Assembly (NCBI RefSeq): GCF_038051945.1
Contig: NZ_CP150302.1
Span: 5,952,001-6,016,000 of the forward strand
Length of the DNA: 64,000 nt
From: Paenibacillus sp. FSL H3-0469
GTDB taxonomy: Bacteria; Bacillota; Bacilli; Paenibacillales; Paenibacillaceae
Direction: 5' to 3'
Shown piece by piece: positions 1-8,831 of the stretch; the stretch's first letter is position 1; each line of letters opens with the position of its first letter. Both the position numbers and the translations under genes were made by a program. The notes below the pieces were generated by a model. The model was not told the DNA's origin, ran no database searches, and saw nothing but the letters and a program-made list of their open reading frames with translations.

Positions 1-216
1 TTTGGCATTATTCCAGATATGCATAATAAGGGGATAGCCACTGAGTCGGTAGGAGCTATTATAGAATGGGCCTTATCTTCAAAAAAAGTCCAAAAAATTA
101 TGGCCGAATGCCTTATCGATAACATTCCATCTATCAGAGTTTTGGAGAAATTGAATTTTACACGAACCGGAATAGAGAACGGAATGATTAACTGGGAATT
201 ACTAAATATGCACTAA
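1..216 (+). CDS. GNAT-family N-acetyltransferase, C-terminal fragment
   Basis: The frame is open from the first base, so the gene starts outside the window and only about 71 residues are visible. The fragment has the end of a GNAT (RimJ/RimL-type) fold: a glycine-containing acetyl-CoA loop region (HNKGIATE), a helix, then the common motif NIPSIRVLEKLNF, in which an Asn and a Leu-Gly-like turn precede the last strands. Such enzymes transfer acetyl from acetyl-CoA to amines, often ribosomal protein N-termini or small molecules. The substrate cannot be told from this part. It is immediately followed by the leader of the first CRISPR array. Confidence 0.75.
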   Translation, partial: FGIIPDMHNKGIATESVGAIIEWALSSKKVQKIMAECLIDNIPSIRVLEKLNFTRTGIENGMINWELLNMH

Positions 217-224
217 TTTATCGT

Positions 225-449
225 TATGCAGAATGACTTACGATGGATTAAAATAGAAAAGAGATCCGGTGCGAATGCCAAGCTCCCATGAAATTCCCGG
301 GAGTTTCGCACCTCAGAATTTGTCGAAAGTCTATAAATATGAGGGTAGTCTTGATAAGTCAAGGGTGGTCTTATATCTTTTCAAGAATAGACTTAGGAGC
401 CAGATAGTGAATTAATACGGGAAAAGCATGGTTTATGCTTTTTTTCGCT
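225..449 (+). promoter_or_regulatory. CRISPR leader of array 1
   Basis: AT-rich leader ending at the first repeat. It contains the nested inverted repeat GGTGCGAA (268-275) / TTCGCACC (305-312) with an inner CTCCC/GGGAG stem, and a second palindrome AGCATG/TATGCT at about 424-440 beside the first repeat. The same layout precedes arrays 2, 3, 4 and 5, which identifies it as the leader and sets array polarity as left to right. The promoter for the pre-crRNA should lie here, but I could not fix its -35/-10 with confidence. Confidence 0.8.
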
Positions 450-945
450 GTCGCACTCTACGTGAGTGCGTGGATTGAAATTTTTCATTAATTCTACTCA
501 ATGAAAATTAAAGCGGGTCGCACTCTACGTGAGTGCGTGGATTGAAATTCCGATCCGGGAAAAGCGGACAAGTTTGCACGGGAGTCGCACTCTACGTGAG
601 TGCGTGGATTGAAATAGTAGCCCATCCAGGTACTGCGTGCGGCTAAGGTCGCACTCTACGTGAGTGCGTGGATTGAAATCATTAATTGGACTCGCGCTAT
701 CTTCCCAGCGATTCGGTCGCACTCTACGTGAGTGCGTGGATTGAAATATAACACTAGTTGGGATCTATCCTATGTGCAATGTCGCACTCTACGTGAGTGC
801 GTGGATTGAAATGTCATAGTTCGACAACGCTTTCAGGACTAGTATGGTCGCACTCTACATGAGTGCATGGATTGAAATTCCGAGGACTTGGGTCGATCGG
901 CAAGTGGAGCGGCGTCGCACTCTACGTGAGTGCGTGGATCGAAGT
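450..945 (+). CRISPR. CRISPR array 1, 8 type I-C repeats, loop TACGT
   Basis: Eight 32-nt repeats start at 450, 517, 584, 648, 716, 781, 847 and 914, with spacers of 33 to 36 nt. Each repeat has the stem CGCACTC/GAGTGCG around loop TACGT and ends in GTGGATTGAAAT, the classic type I-C form. Repeat 7 carries loop TACAT and an A in the stem; the last repeat ends in GATCGAAGT and is degenerate, marking the leader-distal end. Confidence 0.97.
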
Positions 946-1038
946 ATCTAACGAGTTGATGTCCATGAGAGGTTTTGTAATCGTTGTTTTGATTTTAGTT
1001 GTGGCTTTGGATTCTTCAGGAAGAAGAGGTGAATCCGC

Positions 1039-1587
1039 TTGACCCTTCAAGCTGTATTTGTGGATCGAGATGGGACCTTGGGCGGGAACGGCCATTTCAT
1101 CCACCCCCGGGATTTCGAATTATTTCCATACTCACTAGAAGCATTGCAATTATTAAAAAAACATGAAATCCCAATCATCGCCCTAACGAACCAACACAAC
1201 ATATCTAAAGGACTTGCTACAGAATTAGACTTTAGGAATGAATTTGACAGTTACGGATTCTATTCTGCATACATATGTCCCCATGAGCCTGAAGACGGCT
1301 GTGTATGCCACAAGCCGCAACCTGGGATGCTTCTGCAAGCGGCAACCGATCATGGATTAGATTTAACCCGGTGTGCTGTGATTGGCGATGTGGGTTCAAC
1401 CGATATGCTTGTGGCCGCAGCAGTGGGGGCCATAAGAATTCTGGTAGAGACAGGCTGGGGGCTGCAGTCTTTGAATAAGTACCGTCACCTGTGGTATGAG
1501 CAAGCAGCACCGGATTATATTGCGAAGGACCTCCTGGATGCGGCAAAATGGTTAATTAACACAATAAAGCGGACCACGCCTGAGTAG
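1039..1587 (+). CDS. HAD-IIIA family phosphatase (GmhB-like)
   Basis: A 182-residue HAD-superfamily hydrolase. Visible motifs are the nucleophile loop FVDRDGTL near residue 8 (DxDGT), motif II LTNQ near residue 49, a zinc-binding-type loop CPHEPEDGCVCHKPQPGM near residues 80-97, and the acidic motif IGDVGSTDM near residue 116. This loop and the length are typical of D-glycero-D-manno-heptose-1,7-bisphosphate phosphatase / histidinol-phosphatase relatives. The natural substrate here is uncertain because no heptose pathway genes are nearby. Translation probably begins at a TTG preceded by a purine-rich GAAGAGGTGA. The gene lies alone between CRISPR arrays 1 and 2 and reads toward a shared terminator. 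Confidence 0.8.
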   Translation: MTLQAVFVDRDGTLGGNGHFIHPRDFELFPYSLEALQLLKKHEIPIIALTNQHNISKGLATELDFRNEFDSYGFYSAYICPHEPEDGCVCHKPQPGMLLQAATDHGLDLTRCAVIGDVGSTDMLVAAAVGAIRILVETGWGLQSLNKYRHLWYEQAAPDYIAKDLLDAAKWLINTIKRTTPE

Positions 1588-1608
1588 AGCGCGTTGTCCG
1601 CTTTGTTT
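1566..1608. terminator. Bidirectional terminator between HAD gene and lipoprotein gene
   Basis: Inverted repeat AAAGCGGAC ... GTCCGCTTT at the 3' end of the HAD gene, followed by a short T-rich stretch. It separates two convergent genes, so it can serve both strands. Confidence 0.65.
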
Positions 1609-1624
1609 CGCTGGTGTCCCTCGG

Positions 1625-2335
1625 TTATTGCAAATTTTCCGGGTTGAACTCCTTTAGACGGATCAAAGGCTTTTTCCTCTGAGTTCCTTTTTTCGTTGTG
1701 GTATGTCCTTGTTCGTCGGTTCTCCGCTCTATAAATTGTCCGGTCAGATAGTTAATGTCATCCTCGTCCGCTTGATCTATGGTGGTTGCTCCTGTAAAGT
1801 AGCTACCGCTCGTGTAACCGATCAAAAACCAATCCTTGTCTTGATACCGGAATCTATATTTGTTATACCATCTCCAGTTGCTCCCCCCATAATCGCTAAC
1901 CAGTACAGATCCCCTATTAATAGTAATGCTCTCAAAAGGATCGCCCCAAACTCCGCCCTCATCCGCCCGCAAAATGACATTTTTGGCGATGATGGATAGG
2001 GTGTACGTATTATTTTTGCCTCCAAATGCGAGTAAGAGTGACCGTGGAGACGCCTCGTCCTTAACCGTATCCTTCTCAATGACCGTTGCGAGATCTGAGA
2101 TCCCGTCTTTATTCAAATCTCCTTTGGCGATAGCCTTTTCTCCCAGGACAGGCTCTAAAATGTGCCAACCTGCCGGAATTAGTGCATTGATGTTATTTAC
2201 TTTGGCCTCTGGTTTTGGGGTATGGGATGGCGCTGCTTTCGCCTCCGCAGTTTGAAGTTGAGAAGGATCAGTACACCCCACTATGTAGCTTAAAAGGGCA
2301 ACAATACCTACGGACCTTACTATTAGTTTTTTCAT
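1625..2335 (-). CDS. Putative lipoprotein with an EF-hand-like calcium motif
   Basis: A 236-residue secreted protein of unknown function. The N-terminus has a lysine pair, a hydrophobic stretch and a lipobox ending YIVGC (Cys 21), so it should be lipid-anchored on the outer face of the membrane. Around residues 73-85 it shows GDLNKDGISDLA, the Dx(D/N)xDG pattern of a dockerin/FG-GAP-like calcium loop. The middle is rich in aromatic residues (NWRWYNKYRFRYQDKDW). The C-terminus is basic. No enzyme motif was recognised. It converges with the HAD gene and its start abuts the array 2 leader. Confidence 0.7.
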   Translation of the reverse strand: MKKLIVRSVGIVALLSYIVGCTDPSQLQTAEAKAAPSHTPKPEAKVNNINALIPAGWHILEPVLGEKAIAKGDLNKDGISDLATVIEKDTVKDEASPRSLLLAFGGKNNTYTLSIIAKNVILRADEGGVWGDPFESITINRGSVLVSDYGGSNWRWYNKYRFRYQDKDWFLIGYTSGSYFTGATTIDQADEDDINYLTGQFIERRTDEQGHTTTKKGTQRKKPLIRLKEFNPENLQ

Positions 2336-2444
2336 CGAGTCAGATTCCCTTCCTCTTCATGTGTTTCAGCGTAATAATTACCTTTACCACCCTTAGTATA
2401 TCGAATGACTTGATGAACTTGTAATACCTTGCACGCAACAAAAA

Positions 2445-2695
2445 AACTACAATATTGAGAGATTTATAGTTATGCAGAATTACTTGCGATGAATTAAAAT
2501 AGAAAAAGAGAATCGGTGCGAATGCCAAGCTCCCATAAAATCCCCGGGGGGTTCGCACCTCAGAATTTGTCGAATTTCTGACAGGTTGATAGTGCTAGTT
2601 GAATGTCAAGGTGTGATTCATACTTATCTGATATAATATTAAGGGAAAAGAAGTGAAACGATAGGGGAAAGGCATTAGTTATGCTCTTTTCCGCT
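2445..2695 (+). promoter_or_regulatory. CRISPR leader of array 2
   Basis: Same leader architecture as array 1. The nested hairpin GGTGCGAA/TTCGCACC is at 2515-2559, with a GCAGAAT ... AAAATAG block before it and the GGCATTAGTTATGCT palindrome just before the first repeat at 2696. Confidence 0.8.
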
Positions 2696-4063
2696 GTCGC
2701 ACTCTACACGAGTGCGTGGATTGAAATCATTTACTCATTTCACCCGCTCCTTGTCGTACCAGTCGCACTCTACACGAGTGCGTGGATTGAAATCTTATCA
2801 CGACAAAAAGCGCCAATCGATTGATTTAGTCGCACTCTACACGAGTGCGTGGATTGAAATTTACAATAGTGAATTGTTTTTGATACCAGATGCTCGTCGC
2901 ACTCTACACGAGTGCGTGGATTGAAATAAAGAAGTCTTTATTGATAGCCAAGATAGCGAGTCGCACTCTACACGAGTGCGTGGATTGAAATGGAATTAAT
3001 CTCTTCAGTTCATCGCCCATACTTTCGTCGCACTCTACACGAGTGCGTGGATTGAAATGATATCTCACCAAAGAAACTCGGACAGACCAAGGAGTCGCAC
3101 TCTACACGAGTGCGTGGATTGAAATAATATTTTTTTATGTACATATGCGCGCCACAATCATAGTCGCACTCTACACGAGTGCGTGGATTGAAATGTTGAT
3201 CTGGTTGATCCGGGAACATACGAGAAGTCGCACTCTACACGAGTGCGTGGATTGAAATGTATAACAGCGTGCGTCCGAACGGTGAGCGTCTGGGTCGCAC
3301 TCTACACGAGTGCGTGGATTGAAATCTGAACAAATTGACAGAGCAATTGGCGACAGGAGGGTCGCACTCTACACGAGTGCGTGGATTGAAATCTAAACAC
3401 AAAAAATATCTATTAGAGAGACACGGTCGCACTCTACACGAGTGCGTGGATTGAAATAACCCATTGGGTGATACCAGAGATTTGTGCATTTGTCGCACTC
3501 TACACGAGTGCGTGGATTGAAATTGAACGCAGATACACATACTTCTCCGTAACCTTTGTCGCACTCTACACGAGTGCGTGGATTGAAATGTAACTCCCAA
3601 GACTTTCATTAGATTGAAATACCAGTCGCACTCTACACGAGTGCGTGGATTGAAATAATTTCATTCATGAAGAATGATATCGCCTTACTGTCGCACTCTA
3701 CACGAGTGCGTGGATTGAAATGTCTTTCGGTCGGTGGTGACGGCTGAACGGTGTGATCTCGTCGCACTCTACACGAGTGCGTGGATTGAAATCTGCAGCA
3801 GCTCCGGGAACACAATCGGCGTGCCGTCAATGTCGCACTCTACACGAGTGCGTGGATTGAAATAAGGTGTACGAGTGGAATAGGCCGGACGGGATATAGT
3901 CGCACTCTACACGAGTGCGTGGATTGAAATCTGGCCCGGCTAATGGTAAAAATGATAACTCCGAGTCGCACTCTACACGAGTGCGTGGATTGAAATAACT
4001 GCTCAAAGACAGTAATTGTGTTAGTCAAGTAGTCGCACTCTACACGAGTGCGTGGATTGAAAT
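2696..4063 (+). CRISPR. CRISPR array 2, 21 type I-C repeats, loop TACAC
   Basis: Twenty-one 32-nt repeats from 2696 to 4063 with 20 spacers of 32 to 39 nt. By eye every repeat has loop TACAC between the CGCACTC/GAGTGCG arms and ends GGATTGAAAT. I found no degenerate copy even at the leader-distal end (4032-4063), unlike arrays 1, 3 and 5. Spacer 14 (3590-3624) contains by chance GATTGAAAT, which could mislead an array caller. Confidence 0.97.
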
Positions 4064-4200
4064 CTCAAGGGGAAATACTTTGGGGGTTAAAGCACTTAAA
4101 CGATTTGACTTACTGTAAAACGGATAATAACGAATACGGTTGGGTCCCAGCTTTTTATTTATCTGACTTACACGAATCTGGTTAACTCCATCTTATAAAT

Positions 4201-4246
4201 AAAAGCACTGAATATCTGCGCAGCCGCAGGATTCAGTGCTTTTTTA
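4201..4246. terminator. Terminator downstream of array 2 and of the HTH gene
   Basis: Strong stem AAGCACTGAAT / ATTCAGTGCTT with an inner CTGCG/CGCAG pairing, followed by TTTTTT on the + strand and preceded by AAAA, so it can end transcription from both the array and the convergent HTH gene. Confidence 0.8.
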
Positions 4247-4254
4247 ATCATAGG

Positions 4255-4488
4255 CTATTCTATCCGGCGTACCTCAAATAAATCATTAGGGCTGATCTCG
4301 AAATAGAGACATAGCTTCATAATTAGTTCTGCTGATATTTTCTTTTTATCCATGTTGGTGTTATGCACTAATTCCATAATTGTTGTTCTTCGGTGTCCGA
4401 TTTCATTGGACAATTTTAGTACTGAGATATTGTGTACCTTTAAAATTTGGTCGAGTTTACAATGTAGCGTATATTTATCAAATTCCAT
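4255..4488 (-). CDS. Small XRE-family HTH regulator
   Basis: A 77-residue protein that is almost entirely a Cro/C1-type helix-turn-helix domain. Residues about 12-60 give the five-helix pattern: LDQILKVHNISVLKLSNEIG, then a recognition-type helix RRTTIMELVHN, and a C-terminal ...LCLYFEISPNDLFEV typical of small repressors such as the YozG group. The start has GGAGG upstream on its strand (complement of CCTCC near 4495). It diverges from the two unknown ORFs at 4605 and 4991, and two related operator-like sites lie between them, so autoregulation and control of those ORFs is the likely role. Confidence 0.8.
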   Translation of the reverse strand: MEFDKYTLHCKLDQILKVHNISVLKLSNEIGHRRTTIMELVHNTNMDKKKISAELIMKLCLYFEISPNDLFEVRRIE

Positions 4489-4510
4489 AGGGCTCCTCCT
4501 AAATAAAATG

Positions 4511-4574
4511 GTTGCACTTTAAAGGTGCATAATGTATATTGTTGATATAGAAGTTGAACTTTAAACGTGCAGTT
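4511..4574. promoter_or_regulatory. Paired operator-like sites in a divergent promoter
   Basis: Two copies of one near-palindromic motif lie 42 bp apart, about four helical turns: GTTGCACTTTAAAGGTGCA at 4511-4529 and GTTGAACTTTAAACGTGCA at 4553-4571. They lie between the HTH gene (-) and the 4605 ORF (+). The spacing and symmetry suit a dimeric HTH repressor. Confidence 0.55.
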
Positions 4575-4604
4575 CCCTTGAGGCAATCAAATGGAGGATG
4601 CTCT

Positions 4605-5006
4605 ATGCCCAAACGTCGCCCTCGTAAGCTTAACACTCAAGCTATTCTTGAAATTTTCCGTAAAAACATAGTGTGGCCAGAACTTCAAGGATTACCTGAT
4701 AATATTCACTACTATCACCTCACTGATGCACTGGGGCGTAAATGGCAGACCATCGGTTGTCATGTTACGGATGCGATTAAGGTTTTCAAAATGGGCGCTT
4801 ACCCACCTTGGACAATGATTATTGAAAAAGCACCTGACAAGCCTGATATTACATCCCAAGAGTTGATAGCGATCCTGAATTGTGATGATAAAGCGTTGAT
4901 TAGTGACATGCAAATTATTTTAAACACACCAAAAAGATGCAATCAGTTTATAAATACTATTGTTAACGTTAATCATTATAGCATTTTTCAGTGTTATATG
5001 AGCTGA
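4605..5006 (+). CDS. Hypothetical protein, first gene of a two-ORF unit
   Basis: A basic-N-terminal protein (MPKRRPRKLNTQ...) of 133 residues. I prefer the ATG at 4605 because GGAGG lies 8 bases upstream; the reading frame extends further upstream but without a ribosome site and through the operator region. No domain was recognised. The N-terminal RKLNTQAILEIFRKN could be a short helical DNA-binding segment, but this is not established. Its 3' end overlaps the next ORF by 16 bases in another frame, so the two may be translationally coupled or may be one gene split by a frameshift near the T-run at 4984-4988. Confidence 0.55.
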   Translation: MPKRRPRKLNTQAILEIFRKNIVWPELQGLPDNIHYYHLTDALGRKWQTIGCHVTDAIKVFKMGAYPPWTMIIEKAPDKPDITSQELIAILNCDDKALISDMQIILNTPKRCNQFINTIVNVNHYSIFQCYMS

Positions 5007-5245
5007 AAAATGAGTATCTGTTAAATGATTCAATGCCCAATTCAGATTTTGAAGCTCTGTATAAAATAAATCCAATTGAGGCGTTATCGCGATTTTACTT
5101 GGAAAATGTAGATACGTTGGATTATTGGGATTGGCTGCAATCTGGAGGTATGGCCGAGTTAGCTGTTCATTTCAGATCCGAGAATCCTACGCTAAGTTTT
5201 ATACAAGCTATCGAAAAGGCTGAGCGGAGTAACAACAATACATAG
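4991..5245 (+). CDS. Hypothetical protein, second gene of a two-ORF unit
   Basis: An acidic protein of 84 residues if the GTG at 4991 is the start. The frame is open only from 4982, just inside the end of the preceding ORF. No ribosome binding site is obvious, which fits either coupling to the upstream gene or a frameshifted continuation of it. The sequence (ALSRFYLENVDTLDYWDW...) looks like a helical domain. I do not recognise a family. Confidence 0.45.
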   Translation: MLYELKNEYLLNDSMPNSDFEALYKINPIEALSRFYLENVDTLDYWDWLQSGGMAELAVHFRSENPTLSFIQAIEKAERSNNNT

Positions 5246-5259
5246 ACTTCTGAGCTAGG

Positions 5260-5497
5260 AGTGAGCTAATTGGTTTGCAGAAAATAAGTGGTGGAGTAAG
5301 ATAGGAGGGAGGGCTGGTGCGAATGCCAAGCTCCCATGAAATCCCTAGGGGTTTCGCACCTCAGTATTTGTCGAAACTCTAGCAAACAGTGAGTAATCCT
5401 GAGAAGTCAAGGGTTGATGTATATCTTATCAAGATTAGAGTTAGAGGAAACATAGAGAATTAATACGGGAAAAGCATAGATTATGCTGTTTTCCGCT
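5260..5497 (+). promoter_or_regulatory. CRISPR leader of array 3
   Basis: Conserved leader with nested hairpin GGTGCGAA/TTCGCACC at 5316-5360 and the AGCATAGATTATGCT palindrome just before the first repeat at 5498. Confidence 0.8.
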
Positions 5498-6597
5498 GTC
5501 GCACTCTATGTGAGTGCGTGGATTGAAATCGCTTGAATATCAGAGCAAAATTGCAGAAGCAATAGTCGCACTCTATGTGAGTGCGTGGATTGAAATCTGT
5601 AGAAGACCTGTAACTTCCTTTTTAAACGGTCGCACTCTATGTGAGTGCGTGGATTGAAATTGTAATATCTACAGAGGTTGAGCGAACATAATAGTCGCAC
5701 TCTATGTGAGTGCGTGGATTGAAATCTGCAGTAGTATAGATGGACACTATTCAACGGGTCTAGTCGCACTCTATGTGAGTGCGTGGATTGAAATGTCATA
5801 CATATCAATGATGTGCAGAAAATATGGAGTCGCACTCTATGTGAGTGCGTGGATTGAAATAGCGAAGAAGGAAATTATAGAATTGACTACGAAAGTCGCA
5901 CTCTATGTGAGTGCGTGGATTGAAATTCACAAACGAAGAGAGGGCTTTGCTGGAGGCTGTTGTCGCACTCTATGTGAGTGCGTGGATTGAAATTTAATAA
6001 ATGGTAAATAAAATGTAAATCAAATCTTGTCGCACTCTATGTGAGTGCGTGGATTGAAATACTACTCAACGCAGCTCGCTGGCCTGATCGCTGGTCGCAC
6101 TCTATGTGAGTGCGTGGATTGAAATTCCGTGGCTACGTCCTCATCGCTCTTGTCTTCGATCGTCGTACTCTATGTGAGTGCGTGGATTGAAATACCAAAA
6201 GCTTTCAGGTCTGTATCAATTGCCTCCCAGTCGCACTCTATGTGAGTGCGTGGATTGAAATAACTCATTTGATGTGTCCATAGGAGATCTATAGGTGTCG
6301 CACTCTATGCGAGTGCGTGGATTGAAATATGTGCGTGTCAAAGGTGATGGTATACTTGGTGTTGTCGCACTCTATGCGAGTGTGTGGATTGAAATTTAAG
6401 ATGGCTCTAATCGGAGAGGATAATATCTCAGTCGCACTCCATGTGAGTGCGTGGATTGAAATATCGTCGCGTTTTCAGATGCGCGAGAGAACGTTGGTCG
6501 CACTCTATACGAGTGCATGGATTGAAATAAAATGCTACTCACAAAAGGCCATACGTGATCTAATAACGATCCATCTATGAGAGTACGTGATTGAAAT
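5498..6597 (+). CRISPR. CRISPR array 3, 16 repeats plus a decayed tail, loop TATGT
   Basis: Repeats start at 5498, 5565, 5629, 5694, 5763, 5829, 5895, 5962, 6029, 6094, 6162, 6230, 6297, 6364, 6431 and 6497. The first twelve have loop TATGT (6162 has one substitution, GTCGTAC). The next four drift: TATGC, TATGC, CATGT and TATAC. A strongly decayed copy ends with GTACGTGATTGAAAT at 6597, and a further trace (ACGAGTGCATTGGTTCAAGG) lies near 6646. Decay is confined to the leader-distal end. Confidence 0.95.
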
Positions 6598-6689
6598 AAT
6601 GTACACGATTTTCCTTTGAAGTCTGTTCTCAAAGTATTACTTTTTACGAGTGCATTGGTTCAAGGAGTAGTGCAGTACTGAATGTATTA

Positions 6690-6917
6690 TTGTCTTGCAG
6701 AATATTAGCCATAGAGTAAAATAGGAACGAAGGTAGGTGCGAATGCCAAGCTCCCATGAAATCCCCGGGAGTTTCGCACCTCAGAATTTGTCGAAACTCT
6801 ACGGAAATATGATAGTACTTGAAAAGTCAAAGGTTAACATATGTTTTTTTGAGAATAGAGTTAGAGGAAAGAGAGTGAATTAATACTGGAAAAGCATAAG
6901 TTATGCTGTTTTCCGCT
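6690..6917 (+). promoter_or_regulatory. CRISPR leader of array 4
   Basis: Conserved leader: GCAGAAT ... AAAATAG block, nested hairpin GGTGCGAA/TTCGCACC at 6736-6780, and AGCATAAGTTATGCT palindrome immediately before the first repeat at 6918. It begins directly after the decayed tail of array 3. Confidence 0.8.
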
Positions 6918-7753
6918 GTCGCACTCCGTATGGAGTGTGTGGATTGAAATAAGAAACTACGAGATATTGAAATCATTTTAGCGGGTCGCACTCCGTATGG
7001 AGTGTGTGGATTGAAATAGGAGAGGAGACCAGAATATGGGCGAAGCAAATCGGTCGCACTCCGTATGGAGTGTGTGGATTGAAATATACGGGTAATCGAA
7101 GCCTTGATCCCGCGGCCTAGTCGCACTCCGTATGGAGTGTGTGGATTGAAATTGTTTTAGTGGATGTGCTGCAAAGTTCGGCGCTTGTCGCACTCCGTAT
7201 GGAGTGTGTGGATTGAAATACATCAGTCATTGGACTGTTTATGCCGTATATTGTCGCACTCCGTATGGAGTGTGTGAATTGAAATCTCCCGCGTATGCCC
7301 GCCGGCAGATTGTATCGTCCGTCGCACTCCGTATGGAGTGTGTGGATTGAAATGTAAGATTGGAAACCTTGGCGTTTGTCTTGTCCGTCGCACTCCGTAT
7401 GGAGTGTGTGGATTGAAATCACGTGGAACAATCCATATGATTTTGATAGTACCGTCGCACTCCGTATGGAGTGTGTGGATTGAAATCATCTGCTCTTTAG
7501 TGAAGATTTTGACATACAGGTCGCACTCCGTATGGAGTGTGTGGATTGAAATTACTGATGCGGATTAGCATCTATTACGCACCGAGTCGCACTCCGTATG
7601 GAGTGTGTTGATTGAAATATACTTTGTTTGATCAGACGGAACACTCATAATCGTCGCACTCCGTATGGAGTGTGCGGATTGAAATATAATGATAGTCCGT
7701 ATTTGCATGGTGACGTCCAGGTCGCACTCCCTATGGAGTGTGTGAATTTGAAT
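6918..7753 (+). CRISPR. CRISPR array 4, 13 repeats of 33 nt with altered stem
   Basis: Thirteen repeats at 6918, 6985, 7053, 7120, 7187, 7253, 7321, 7387, 7454, 7520, 7586, 7653 and 7721. They differ from the other arrays: the unit is 33 nt, the hairpin top is CACTCC-GTAT-GGAGTG, and the 3' arm reads GTGTGTGG instead of GTGCGTGG. The last four or so carry point changes and the final copy ends GAATTTGAAT. The array lies directly upstream of cas6 of the type III operon but uses the same leader as the type I-C arrays. Confidence 0.96.
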
Positions 7754-7811
7754 GGATGAACCTGTTCAAATCTTTAACACCTTTTAGCCACAATCAGAAA
7801 TGGAGTACAGT

Positions 7812-8696
7812 ATGAACACAAGAGCCCCTATCTTCTCGCTAGAATACTTACCGTTACTTATTCGGCTTAGAGCTAAGGAGAATGCTCGCTTGCCCGCCTT
7901 CCTTGGCTCAACGCTTCATGGTGTGACAGGGTGGGCATTAACTCAGCATTCTTCAGAATCCTACAGGTATGTGTTTGAGAATCGACGATGGGGTGGAGCG
8001 GGGCAGGATATCGTGAATCCTTATATCATTGAGCCGCCTAGGCCGAGAAGGGTATATGCTGCTGGCGATCTCCTTTGCTTCAAGCTGATCCTTTTAGGCG
8101 ATGCTATCCGTTATGCGCAGCCGATTGTTTCTTCCCTCGTGCAAGCGCAGCGTTTTGGTATCGGAGCAGAACGTAAGCCGTTTGAGCTTACAGATATTTT
8201 GCAGGGGGAGCAGTATGGGGGGATCTGGAGAAAAGGTGAGCTGGATATGGATGCGGCGATCCCGGAGAATATTTCAGTTCATGCTTTGCAAGAGCCTGCT
8301 TCCTGGTGCTCTGTGCATCTGGTGACGCCTCTTCGTATTCGTCGAGGGGGAATGTTGGTGCAGAATATCGATTTCCCTACTATTATCCGAAGTATTACGA
8401 GAAGAATCCAGTTGCTGAATGAGCGTTACGGCGGTTCTATGAACACAGAGGCAGCGACGAAGGTGTGTGAGCTTGCGGGTGAGATCAGTCCCGAGTCTAA
8501 GGGATTATTCTTGCATGAGATGCATAGATACTCCAGCCGAAAGAAGGAATCCTTAGATTGGAGTGGTATGCTGGGTGCTTTAACCTTCTCGGGCGAGCTG
8601 TCCCCCTTCATTCCCTGGCTGAATGCTGCGCGCATTTTGCATATTGGCAGGAACTCCACCTTTGGATGTGGGCAGATGGATGTAATCTATCGGTGA
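7812..8696 (+). CDS. cas6: Cas6-family CRISPR RNA endoribonuclease
   Basis: A 294-residue RAMP protein of the Cas6 (DUF2276-type) family, which cuts pre-crRNA within the repeat for type III complexes. The N-terminal part shows LPAFLGSTLHGVTGWAL near residues 29-45, the usual early strand/helix of this family. The C-terminus has the glycine-rich RNA-binding loop GRNSTFGCGQM near residues 279-289. I place the start at ATG 7812 because TGGAG precedes it by 6 bases; an in-frame ATG at 7800 is less well supported. It is the first gene of the type III operon. Its presence is notable because type I-C systems use Cas5c instead, so either it processes the same repeats or it serves arrays elsewhere. 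Confidence 0.85.
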   Translation: MNTRAPIFSLEYLPLLIRLRAKENARLPAFLGSTLHGVTGWALTQHSSESYRYVFENRRWGGAGQDIVNPYIIEPPRPRRVYAAGDLLCFKLILLGDAIRYAQPIVSSLVQAQRFGIGAERKPFELTDILQGEQYGGIWRKGELDMDAAIPENISVHALQEPASWCSVHLVTPLRIRRGGMLVQNIDFPTIIRSITRRIQLLNERYGGSMNTEAATKVCELAGEISPESKGLFLHEMHRYSSRKKESLDWSGMLGALTFSGELSPFIPWLNAARILHIGRNSTFGCGQMDVIYR

Positions 8697-8831
8697 AAAG
8701 TATAGCAAGTGACAAGAAATGCTATTTGGGCTATAGCTCAGACAGCATTTTTTTTATATGGGAATTTCAGGAGCAGTGATATACTATTCGTAGTTTCAAA
8801 ATTTTGGACATCAACGAAGGAGTGCGAAGCC

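Noticed and set aside
525..7568. Long runs of ORFs on both strands with repeated peptides such as FQSTHSCRVR or NPRTRVECD
   Set aside because: They are translations of CRISPR repeats and spacers in several frames, with no ribosome sites. The periodicity is that of the arrays.
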